64,000 nucleotides of DNA, from assembly GCA_016200485.1 (NCBI GenBank), contig JACQEP010000004.1, positions 291,021 through 355,020 on the forward strand, written 5' to 3'. The stretch is from Gammaproteobacteria bacterium (lineage in GTDB: Bacteria; Pseudomonadota; Gammaproteobacteria; Tenderiales; Tenderiaceae). Below the pieces are notes generated by a model. The model was not told the DNA's origin and ran no database searches. It worked only from the letters and a program-made list of their open reading frames with translations. The position numbers were made by a program, and so were the translations under genes. Position 1 is the first letter of the stretch. Every line of letters begins with the position of its first letter. Of this stretch, positions 57,423 through 64,000 are shown one piece after another.

Positions 57423-57860
57423 CTACTTGCCGCGCCGTGACTCCGGCATTTCGGTCATCAAACCTACGCTTCCCGCGCCTGCCTGCTGCAACAAGGCCAT
57501 CGCAGCAACCACTGCGCCGTAATCCGCCTTTTTGTCACCACGCACCAGCACTGGCGTCTCGGGATGCCGCCGCAACACTGTTTCCACACGTTTGATTAAC
57601 GTAGCATCATCGATGGGTTTGCTCTTGCTATCGCCAATGTCGAGAAAATAGCGGCCTTTGGCATCCACAGTCACCACCACCGGTTCGCGCTGCTCATTTT
57701 TCAGCGGTTCTGACGCTGCCTTGGGCAAATCCACTTTCACACCTTGCGACAACAGCGGTGCGGTAATCATGAAAATCACCAGCAACACCAGCATCACGTC
57801 GATATAGGGAACGACGTTCATCTCGGAAAGATGTTCGCGGCGATGACGAGGGCGGGCCAT
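57423..57860 (-). CDS. tolR: Tol-Pal protein TolR
   Basis: 145 residues. Short cytoplasmic N-terminus, one transmembrane helix (VVPYIDVMLVLLVIFMITAPL) containing the critical Asp, and a periplasmic domain (VLRRHPETPVLVRGDKKADY). With TolQ it harnesses the proton gradient. Four bases after tolQ. Confidence 0.96.
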   Translation of the reverse strand: MARPRHRREHLSEMNVVPYIDVMLVLLVIFMITAPLLSQGVKVDLPKAASEPLKNEQREPVVVTVDAKGRYFLDIGDSKSKPIDDATLIKRVETVLRRHPETPVLVRGDKKADYGAVVAAMALLQQAGAGSVGLMTEMPESRRGK

Positions 57861-57863
57861 TAT

Positions 57864-58550
57864 TTAAGTTTCCTTCTTCGGCGCGTGCACCTGCCGTTGT
57901 AAGACAGTGGTAAATTCGTCGAGGAAATTATCGTAACGCGTGATTAAACGTTCGGTGTCGGTACGGAAGCGGTTATAAGCGATAACCGCCGGAATCGCAG
58001 CGAATAAGCCCATGGCCGTCGCAATCAGCGCCTCAGCGATACCAGGCGCCACCATTGCCAACGTCGCCTGCTGCACATTACCCAGCGCAGTGAATGAATT
58101 CATGATCCCCCACACCGTACCAAACAGGCCGATATAAGGACTGGTGGAGCCGACCGTCGCCAGGAAGGGCAGCCGGTCTTCAAGTACATCGGCCTCGCGG
58201 TTGAGCATGACGCGCATGTTGCGCTGTGCGCCCTCGACGACCACGGTGGGATCGACTTCGCCTTGCTGCCGCAATTTCACAAACTCGCGAAATCCAGAGC
58301 GGAAAATACGCTCCAAGCCGGTGGCGTGCGCATCGCCCGCCGTCTGGTCATAAAGCTTCGTCAAATCGCCACCCGACCAGAAGCGATTTTCAAAACTCTC
58401 TGCTTGAGCCTGCGCCTGTTTTAGCAGCTTCCATTTTCCAAAAATAATGGTCCAGGCCATCACCGAAATACCCAGCAATAGCAACATCACCAACTGTACC
58501 AGCACGCTGGCATTCAGAAACAAACTCAAAATCGATAAATCAGTGGTCAC
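57864..58550 (-). CDS. tolQ: Tol-Pal protein TolQ
   Basis: 228 residues with three transmembrane helices, first near residue 15-40, the second and third around 130-200 (GLFGTVWGIMNSFTALG, GIAEALIATAMGLFAAIPAVIAYN). It is the MotA/ExbB-type proton channel subunit. It overlaps ybgC by 11 bases and heads the tol operon. Confidence 0.97.
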   Translation of the reverse strand: MTTDLSILSLFLNASVLVQLVMLLLLGISVMAWTIIFGKWKLLKQAQAQAESFENRFWSGGDLTKLYDQTAGDAHATGLERIFRSGFREFVKLRQQGEVDPTVVVEGAQRNMRVMLNREADVLEDRLPFLATVGSTSPYIGLFGTVWGIMNSFTALGNVQQATLAMVAPGIAEALIATAMGLFAAIPAVIAYNRFRTDTERLITRYDNFLDEFTTVLQRQVHAPKKET

Positions 58551-58956
58551 GCATTATCTCCGTTTTAATAGATTCCGGAATCGGTTTTGGCCGTAGCATG
58601 TCAGCATCGATACAGGCGATCTTGACCTCACCGCGGCACAATTCAATCGCATTTCCTTCCGCCTGCTTCAGTACCCGCTGCCCGAAGGTGATGCTGGCAC
58701 GGCCCAAGTCGCGCAATTCCACGGTCACTTGCAAGGCATCGTTAAAACGCGCGGGTTTCAGATAATCGACAGCGATATGGCGCACGGCAAAAATCACACC
58801 ATATTCATCACGCACCCGGTCTTGTTCCACCCCCAAGCGGCGCAGCCATTCGGTACGCGCCCGCTCCATGAAACGCAGATAGTTGGCGTAATAAACCACG
58901 CCACCGCTATCGGTATCTTCGTAGTAGACCCGGACTGGCCAGGAAAAGTTCTCCAT
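58540..58956 (-). CDS. ybgC: Acyl-CoA thioesterase YbgC
   Basis: 138 residues from ATG 58956, which has an AGGGATAGGA site; an earlier ATG at 58983 is less likely. A 4HBT hot-dog fold: YYEDTDSGGVVYYANYLRFMERARTEW with the catalytic Asp, and VDYLKPARFNDALQVTVEL. YbgC hydrolyses short- and branched-chain acyl-CoA or acyl-ACP and is always linked to tol-pal. The reason for the link is not settled. Confidence 0.94.
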   Translation of the reverse strand: MENFSWPVRVYYEDTDSGGVVYYANYLRFMERARTEWLRRLGVEQDRVRDEYGVIFAVRHIAVDYLKPARFNDALQVTVELRDLGRASITFGQRVLKQAEGNAIELCRGEVKIACIDADMLRPKPIPESIKTEIMRDH

Positions 58957-59012
58957 TCCTATCCCTGCTTGTTTGGCCGGCATTATACCGGCTTGATGAT
59001 AAATAAGGTCGT

Positions 59013-60056
59013 TTAGTCTTGGTTGAATATATCCAGCGCATCCTGATGCGCCTGTGTCGGCGGGGTCAGACCAAAATGTTCATAGGCGCTGCGAGTAGCG
59101 ACGCGGCCGCGCAGCGTCCGCATCAAAAAACCCTGCTGAATCAGATACGGCTCCAGCACATCTTCAATCGTGCCACGCTCCTCGCCAATCGCGGCCGCCA
59201 GACTGTCGACGCCCACCGGCCCGCCATCGAACTTTTGCACAATCGCCAGCAGCAATTTGCGATCCATCATGTCGAAGCCGTGGCTATCGACATCGAGCAA
59301 ATCGAGCGCCCGCGCGGCAATCGATGCCGTGATCTGGCCATTGCCTTTGACCTCGGCAAAGTCGCGTACCCGCCGCAATAGACGATTGGCGATACGCGGT
59401 GTGCCACGCGAACGACGGGCAATCTCACGCGCGCCTTCCGGATCCATGGTCAACCCCAGGATGTGCGCTGAGCGTTGGACGATCGACGTCAGATCGGCAT
59501 TATTGTAAAACTCCAGCCGCTGCACGATGCCGAAACGATCGCGCAATGGCGATGTCAGTAACCCGGCACGCGTGGTGGCGCCAACCAGCGTAAACGGTGG
59601 CAAATCGAGTTTGATCGAACGCGCGGAAGGCCCTTCACCGATCATGATGTCGAGCTGATAATCTTCCATCGCCGGATACAGCACTTCTTCCACTACCGGA
59701 CTCAAGCGATGAATCTCGTCGATGAACAACACATCGTGCGGCTCGAGATTGGTCAGCAATGCCGCCAGATCGCCTTGCCGCTCCAACACCGGGCCGGAAG
59801 TGTGTTTCAGCGCCACGCCCATCTCATTGGCGATGATGTGCGCCAGCGTCGTTTTACCTAATCCCGGCGGGCCAAAGATCAACGTGTGATCGAGCGCCTC
59901 TTTGCGGCGGCGCGCCGCTTCGATGAAGACTTCCATCTGTTCGCACACTGCCGGTTGACCGACGTAGTCGCGTAACAATCGTGGCCGAATCGCACGATCA
60001 ATCGCCTCCTCCTCACGGACAGCGGCAGGCGCAATAAAACGGTCAGTTTCAATCAT
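59013..60056 (-). CDS. ruvB: Holliday junction branch-migration helicase RuvB
   Basis: 347 residues from ATG 60056; the longer frame begins with TTG. An AAA+ motor of branch migration. Walker [17 protein letters not shown], Walker [11 protein letters not shown], sensor 1 [11 protein letters not shown], arginine finger RDRFG region, then the winged-helix C-terminal domain. RuvA loads it on junctions. Confidence 0.98.
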   Translation of the reverse strand: MIETDRFIAPAAVREEEAIDRAIRPRLLRDYVGQPAVCEQMEVFIEAARRRKEALDHTLIFGPPGLGKTTLAHIIANEMGVALKHTSGPVLERQGDLAALLTNLEPHDVLFIDEIHRLSPVVEEVLYPAMEDYQLDIMIGEGPSARSIKLDLPPFTLVGATTRAGLLTSPLRDRFGIVQRLEFYNNADLTSIVQRSAHILGLTMDPEGAREIARRSRGTPRIANRLLRRVRDFAEVKGNGQITASIAARALDLLDVDSHGFDMMDRKLLLAIVQKFDGGPVGVDSLAAAIGEERGTIEDVLEPYLIQQGFLMRTLRGRVATRSAYEHFGLTPPTQAHQDALDIFNQD

Positions 60057-60182
60057 TAATGTCAGTTCCAATTAATTTCTACGTAGGATGCGGTGAGGAA
60101 CGAACCGCATCGTTCGCGATTAACAAAATGCTTTTAATCCCTTCTCCCTCAGGGAGAAGGTTAGGATGAGGGGATCCTACAT

Positions 60183-60211
60183 GTAGGGGCGGGTTTTAAA
60201 CCCGCCCCTAC
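60183..60211. repeat. Palindrome, GTAGGGGCGGG variant
   Basis: GTAGGGGCGGGTTT and its mirror AAACCCGCCCCTAC meet at T/A. It is a variant of the repeats at 20539, 50236 and 52178 with a different core, in the gap between ruvB and ruvA. A further hairpin lies just before it (CTCCCTCAGGGAG, 60145-60157). Confidence 0.8.
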
Positions 60212-60230
60212 CACTGCCTCTCAACAATTT

Positions 60231-60830
60231 CTAAACAGTCGCCGCCGCCGCCTTCAACGCCCGGCGGATAATCTCTTCACTCGCCAAACCTTCGGCCTCG
60301 ACACCGTTCACCATCCGGCTCGCCTCTTGCGGTTTATAACCGAGCGCGATCAGCGCGCTGACGGCATCGTTCAGCGGATTATGCGGCATCGTCACCGTAC
60401 TCCCCACGCTCGCCGCTTGATCACTCACCGCCGCAAACCGGTCACGCATTTCAATAATCAAGCGCTCGGCGGTTTTCTTGCCGATACCCGGCAAGCGCAC
60501 CAGACTCGCAATATCGTTATCGCGCACACAACGGGCAAAGGTATCCGCCGACATGCCAGAAAGAATCGCCAACGCCATCTTGGCGCCGACACCGTTTACT
60601 TTCAGCAAGGTGCGAAACATCAACCGTTCGGATTCGTTAACAAACCCAAACAACAGATGCGCATCTTCACGCACCACCAAATGCGTATGCAAGGTCACAG
60701 GCTGCCCCGCTTCCGGCAGCGAATAAAACGTGGTCATCGGTGCCTCGACTTCATAGCCGACACCATTCACATCCACCAACAAGGCTGGCGGCCGTTTCCA
60801 GATTAACGTACCGCGTAGACGGCCGATCAT
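60231..60830 (-). CDS. ruvA: Holliday junction DNA helicase subunit RuvA
   Basis: 199 residues from ATG 60830. N-terminal OB domain ([20 protein letters not shown]), two helix-hairpin-helix motifs ([32 protein letters not shown]) and a C-terminal UBA-like domain ([20 protein letters not shown]). Its start overlaps the ruvC stop by four bases (ATGA). Confidence 0.97.
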   Translation of the reverse strand: MIGRLRGTLIWKRPPALLVDVNGVGYEVEAPMTTFYSLPEAGQPVTLHTHLVVREDAHLLFGFVNESERLMFRTLLKVNGVGAKMALAILSGMSADTFARCVRDNDIASLVRLPGIGKKTAERLIIEMRDRFAAVSDQAASVGSTVTMPHNPLNDAVSALIALGYKPQEASRMVNGVEAEGLASEEIIRRALKAAAATV

Positions 60831-61327
60831 GCGTGCGCCTCCTTCAAATAATTCACTGACTGCCGCGTATGGCGATGGCACAAGGCACACGCCAGCGCAT
60901 CCGCCGCGTCCTGCTGTGGCAATCCCGGCAAGTTCAACAAAGTACGCACCATAAATTGAATTTGTTCTTTATCGGCATGACCTTTGCCGGCAATTGCTTT
61001 TTTAATTTCCGTCGGGGAATATTCAAACACTGGCAAGTCTTGCATCACCGCCGCGCAAATCGCCGCGCCGCGCGCCTGCCCTAATTTCAGCGCCGTATCG
61101 ACATTCAAGCGCACAAACACGCGCTCGATCGCCAATTCGCTGGGCGTATATTCAGTCACAATCTGGCTGATGCCTTCGTAGATGGACTTCAACCGCTCCG
61201 GCAGAGAATCGCCCTCCGTACGCAAATGGCCACTCACCACGTACGACGTGCGGCCGCCACGCACTTCAATCACACCAAAACCGGTGCGGCGGGAACCGGG
61301 ATCAATACCGAGGATACGCGCCGTCAT
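60827..61327 (-). CDS. ruvC: Holliday junction resolvase RuvC
   Basis: 166 residues from ATG 61327. An RNase H-like nuclease; acidic residues lie in [19 protein letters not shown] (Asp9), in [11 protein letters not shown], and in a C-terminal [14 protein letters not shown] segment. It cuts symmetric four-way junctions. It heads a ruvC-ruvA unit. Confidence 0.97.
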   Translation of the reverse strand: MTARILGIDPGSRRTGFGVIEVRGGRTSYVVSGHLRTEGDSLPERLKSIYEGISQIVTEYTPSELAIERVFVRLNVDTALKLGQARGAAICAAVMQDLPVFEYSPTEIKKAIAGKGHADKEQIQFMVRTLLNLPGLPQQDAADALACALCHRHTRQSVNYLKEAHA

Positions 61328-61370
61328 GCCACTCCATAATCTCAACAACAGTTAACAACCCGCTATTCTT

Positions 61371-61470
61371 CCCCCTCTCCCACTTGTGGGAGAGGGGCTG
61401 GGGGAGAGGGGAACACGTTTCCGCATTGACCTCCCTCTCCCTAACCCTCTCCCGCAAGCGGGAGAGGGAA
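61371..61470. repeat. CCCTCTCCC-type intergenic repeats, two copies
   Basis: CCCCTCTCCCACTTGTGGGA with GAGAGGGG, then CCCTCTCCCGCAAGCGGGAG with AGGG, two hairpin-forming copies of the family also seen at 6481-6520. They fill the ruvC-yebC gap. Confidence 0.75.
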
Positions 61471-61515
61471 CTAGATGCCTTCCCTGCAAAGGTTCGTACG
61501 ATACTTTATAACCGG

Positions 61516-62256
61516 CTACAACTGCGCCATAATTTCGTCCGGGATGTCGGCATTGGAATACACATGCTGCACATCATCCAGGTCTTCCAACATCTCGAGC
61601 AAGCGTACCATCTTTTGTGCGTCATCCAAACCCAAGGCCGCGCTGGTCGAGGCCCGCATCGTCACCTCCGCGCTCTCCGGCGTTAGCCCTGTTTTTTGTA
61701 TGGCCTCTTTCACCCCGGCAAAGGCCGTCGGCGAAGTCAGCACCTCCAGCGAGCCATCGTCATGGGTAATCACGTCCTCGGCGCCAGCCTCCAGCGCTGC
61801 TTCCATCACCTGGTCCTCGCTCGTCCCCTTGGCGAAGTTAATCACCCCTGCCTCGGTGAAGAGATAAGCCACTGATCCTGAAGTCCCGAGATTGCCGCCG
61901 CACTTGGTAAAGGCATGGCGCACCTCGCCCACCGTCCGGTTGCGGTTGTCCGTCATGCAATCCACCATCACCGCCACCCCGCCGGGACCATACCCCTCGT
62001 AACGGATCTCCTCGTAATCAGCGCCGCCCGTCTCACCGCTGCCGCGCTTGATCGCCCGGTCGATGGTGTCGCGGGTCATGTTCTGATCCAGCGCCTTATC
62101 GATCGCTGTCCGCAACCGCGGATTGGAATGGGGATCGGCGCCGATCTGCGCCGACACCGTGATCTCACGGATTATCTTGGTAAACATCTTGCCACGCTTG
62201 GCGTCCTGGGCTCCCTTGCGGTGGCGGATATTGGCCCACTTACTATGACCTGCCAT
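61516..62256 (-). CDS. yebC: YebC/PmpR family transcriptional regulator
   Basis: 246 residues from ATG 62256; the longer frame upstream runs through repeat DNA and is rejected. Begins [20 protein letters not shown], the family hallmark, with [19 protein letters not shown] and [15 protein letters not shown]. These proteins bind DNA or ribosomes stalled at proline-rich motifs (recent work). It precedes ruvC in the usual order. Confidence 0.97.
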   Translation of the reverse strand: MAGHSKWANIRHRKGAQDAKRGKMFTKIIREITVSAQIGADPHSNPRLRTAIDKALDQNMTRDTIDRAIKRGSGETGGADYEEIRYEGYGPGGVAVMVDCMTDNRNRTVGEVRHAFTKCGGNLGTSGSVAYLFTEAGVINFAKGTSEDQVMEAALEAGAEDVITHDDGSLEVLTSPTAFAGVKEAIQKTGLTPESAEVTMRASTSAALGLDDAQKMVRLLEMLEDLDDVQHVYSNADIPDEIMAQL

Positions 62257-62318
62257 GGTGTCCTCGTACCGGTAAAACAATGGCGCGAGTTTAACATTTG
62301 TGGGGATAAATGTAGGTC

Positions 62319-62682
62319 GGGTTAGGCGTAGCCGTAACCCGACAGGTTGTCGCCGAAGGCGACACATTATTGCTTTTATTTGTGTCTCTGGCGCGACGTT
62401 TATTAGGGCGGGCTTCCGCGCCCGCATGACGGGTTCATTTCTTTGCTTGCCCAAAGAAACGAACCAAAGAAAGGGCACCGACGACGCCGTACAGGGATGT
62501 ACCAGTGCCGCGAAGCACAGGGATGTGCGACAGCGGCCTTGTTCACCATTCCCTGCGCTTCTCGCCGGGATCGGGCTCGCCAGACAGGCCATCCCTGGCC
62601 TGCTGGCTCGTTCGCGCATCCATGCGCGAACCCTTCGGGCTATTCCTCACCCGGCTGCGATGCTCGGCGGCGTCGGATGGGG
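62319..62682. repeat. Left arm of a long inverted repeat
   Basis: Starts GGGTTAGGCGTAGCCGTAAC, passes through GTCGCCGAAGGCGAC and an ATTAGGGCGGGC block, and ends CGGCGTCGGATGGGG. Long runs are complementary to 63448-63875. The best-matched 200 bases, around 62402-62500 and 62550-62682, mirror the right arm nearly perfectly. It includes small hairpins (GTACAGGGATGTAC). Confidence 0.85.
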
Positions 62683-62731
62683 TATTATGGTGGCACACTG
62701 ATAGCCAATAAGTGCATCTTACTCACCGAAC

Positions 62732-63430
62732 ATGATTCCTATCAAAAATGCAGCCGAATTTACGCGCCTTCTGGTCGCGCTATCCGAAGACGTAATAGAT
62801 GCAAACATCCATTACAGACTTTACTGCGATCTTTTAGATGCGAGAGACAAATACCCTAGAGTCATAGCTCAATCTCCAGCATTTTGGGGAATAACACTCA
62901 AGTCACATTTAAATTCATGCTTGCACCTGCTCACCAGAGTCTTCGATCAAGATCAGCGTGCGCTACATCTCAAAAGTTGGCTCATTACCATTAAGGAAAA
63001 TATATCGTTTTTTGATGAAATCAATTTTAGAGAACGCCTAAAGAACAATCCCTTCATTGATAGCCTTGCTCAAGATCCGCGCCGTCCAGACGACCAGCAA
63101 CTGGATAGTGATATTGCTAGTTGCTCTGACAGCGATGAGCTTGTTAAAAGGTTAATTATCCATAGAGGAAATAGCATCGCTCACAGAAATGCAAAAAACG
63201 CGGCGACAGGAAAACATGTGAGTGATAATCATCCACTGAGTTTTGAAGATTTAGAGGAATTACTAAATCGTGCGATCACGATACTCAATAGGTATAGCGA
63301 TCTTTTTGAGGCAAGCACATACTCAACGCAAATGATTGGCCATGATGATTACAAGCGTATTTTTAAATATGTCGATGAGGGCGTTGCAGAACTAAGAAGA
63401 AAACATCAAGCTCCTGAGCTTGATAAATAG
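62732..63430 (+). CDS. AbiU2/HEPN-like protein
   Basis: 232 residues. Helical; the stretch SPAFWGITLKSHLNSCLHLL, then VFDQDQRALHLKSWL, matches the AbiU2-type HEPN family. A later HRGNSIAHRNAKN holds an R-x5-H arrangement like the HEPN ribonuclease motif. HEPN proteins of this type are linked to abortive infection. The gene is AT-rich against its neighbours and is bracketed by long inverted repeats, with no other gene inside, so it looks like cargo. The nuclease activity is inferred. Confidence 0.75.
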   Translation: MIPIKNAAEFTRLLVALSEDVIDANIHYRLYCDLLDARDKYPRVIAQSPAFWGITLKSHLNSCLHLLTRVFDQDQRALHLKSWLITIKENISFFDEINFRERLKNNPFIDSLAQDPRRPDDQQLDSDIASCSDSDELVKRLIIHRGNSIAHRNAKNAATGKHVSDNHPLSFEDLEELLNRAITILNRYSDLFEASTYSTQMIGHDDYKRIFKYVDEGVAELRRKHQAPELDK

Positions 63431-63447
63431 AGATATGACTGATTCTT

Positions 63448-63875
63448 CCCCATCCGACGCCGCCGAGCATCGCAGCCGGGTGAGGATTAGCCCGAAGGGT
63501 GGCCGCATGGATGCGGCCACGAGCCAGCAGGCCAGGGATGGCCTGTCTGGCGAGCCCGATCCCGGCGAGAAGCGCAGGGAACGAAGTTCGGAACGCCGGT
63601 CGCTCTCGCAAACTTGAGAGTTAAATGACGTGAGCACACTAGCACGGCGTCGTCGGTGCCCTTTCTTTGGTTCGTTTCTTTGGGCAAGCAAAGAAATGAA
63701 CCCGTTATGCGGGCGCGGAAGCCCGCCCTAATTACGTCGCGTTAGCGACACGAATAAATACACCACCCCGTCCGCTTCGCGTCCACCCCTCCTCGCACGC
63801 AAGGAGGGGATAAAATTCAATATTGCGTCGCCTTCGGCGACAACTCGTTGGGTTACGCCGCTATGCGGCTAACCC
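63448..63875. repeat. Right arm of a long inverted repeat
   Basis: Starts CCCCATCCGACGCCGCCGAG and ends GCGGCTAACCC. It mirrors 62319-62682, with an added block of about 60 bases (63763-63810) that is the intergenic repeat also found at 10355. It also contains GTCGCCTTCGGCGAC, the mirror of the left arm. Confidence 0.85.
63763..63810. repeat. Intergenic GC-rich repeat, second copy
   Basis: CCACCCCGTCCGCTTCGCGT then ACCCCTCCT...AAGGAGGGG, as at 10355-10400. Inserted within the right arm of the long inverted repeat and absent from the left arm. Confidence 0.75.
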
Positions 63876-64000
63876 ATATATGGTCTCCTCCCGTTTTGCA
63901 AGACACCGTACACACTCTGACAGGGACAGGATTGCTTCCATATATCCGGCCTATTGACGAAGAAGTTACTCCTCTGGCCTCGATGTGGTCTGCGCGTATC
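63863..64000 (+). CDS. Possible 5' end of a gene running off the window
   Basis: Open frame from ATG 63863 to the window end (46 codons), starting inside the right arm of the inverted repeat. It has no recognised motif. A TTG or GTG start further in is also possible; it may be a chance frame. Confidence 0.25.
   Translation, partial: MRLTHIWSPPVLQDTVHTLTGTGLLPYIRPIDEEVTPLASMWSARI

Overview
The window is a piece of a gammaproteobacterial chromosome. The gene orders recA-recX-alaS-lysC-csrA-tRNA-Ser-tRNA-Arg, ruvC-ruvA-ruvB-ybgC-tolQRAB-pal-cpoB and fabA-fabB, a full EF-P lysylation set (efp, epmA, epmB), rlmKL, trmO, slt and nhaD all point that way. No species is claimed. Most housekeeping genes lie on the minus strand and look moderately GC-rich by eye. 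Short palindromic intergenic repeats of several families are scattered between them.

Region by region. 1-4704: right end of a prophage (tail-tip protein cut by the window edge, a second tail or fibre protein, a secreted HNH nuclease). 4705-8155: accessory stretch with a pRiA4b-ORF3/SEC-C protein, a WYL regulator and a 20-bp copy of the tRNA-Arg 3' end, so this is probably the tRNA-Arg integration site. 8156-16762: tRNA-Arg, tRNA-Ser, csrA, lysC, alaS, recX, recA, thpR, pncC and, divergently, psd. 16863-25369: small zinc-binding protein, PilZ protein, epmA, efp, epmB, a membrane coiled-coil protein with a VWA partner, and a chemoreceptor. 25388-32605: rlmKL, fabB, fabA, trmO, a 34-residue membrane protein, tRNA-Glu, tRNA-Ala, gltX, tRNA-Val.

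32606-39343 is an AT-rich island next to tRNA-Val. It holds a three-gene operon (small protein, HELGH metallopeptidase, dCTP deaminase-like protein), a lysine-repeat protein, fragments of an IS256-type transposase and of a group II intron (domains V and VI only), and a hipBA toxin-antitoxin pair with palindromic operators. No integrase is present. The three-gene operon is the best candidate for an undescribed system, possibly anti-phage.

39344-62256 returns to core functions: a RecB/AddA-like plus AddB-like helicase-nuclease pair, nhaD, DUF5658 and DUF523 proteins, slt, an HU protein with a histone-like tail, SCO1 and PCu(A)C copper proteins, tRNA-Lys, queC, queE, the complete tol-pal operon, ybgC, ruvBAC and yebC. 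62319-63875 is an unusual cassette: an AbiU2/HEPN-like gene bracketed by long inverted repeats of about 360-430 bp. An open frame starts inside the right arm and runs off the window.
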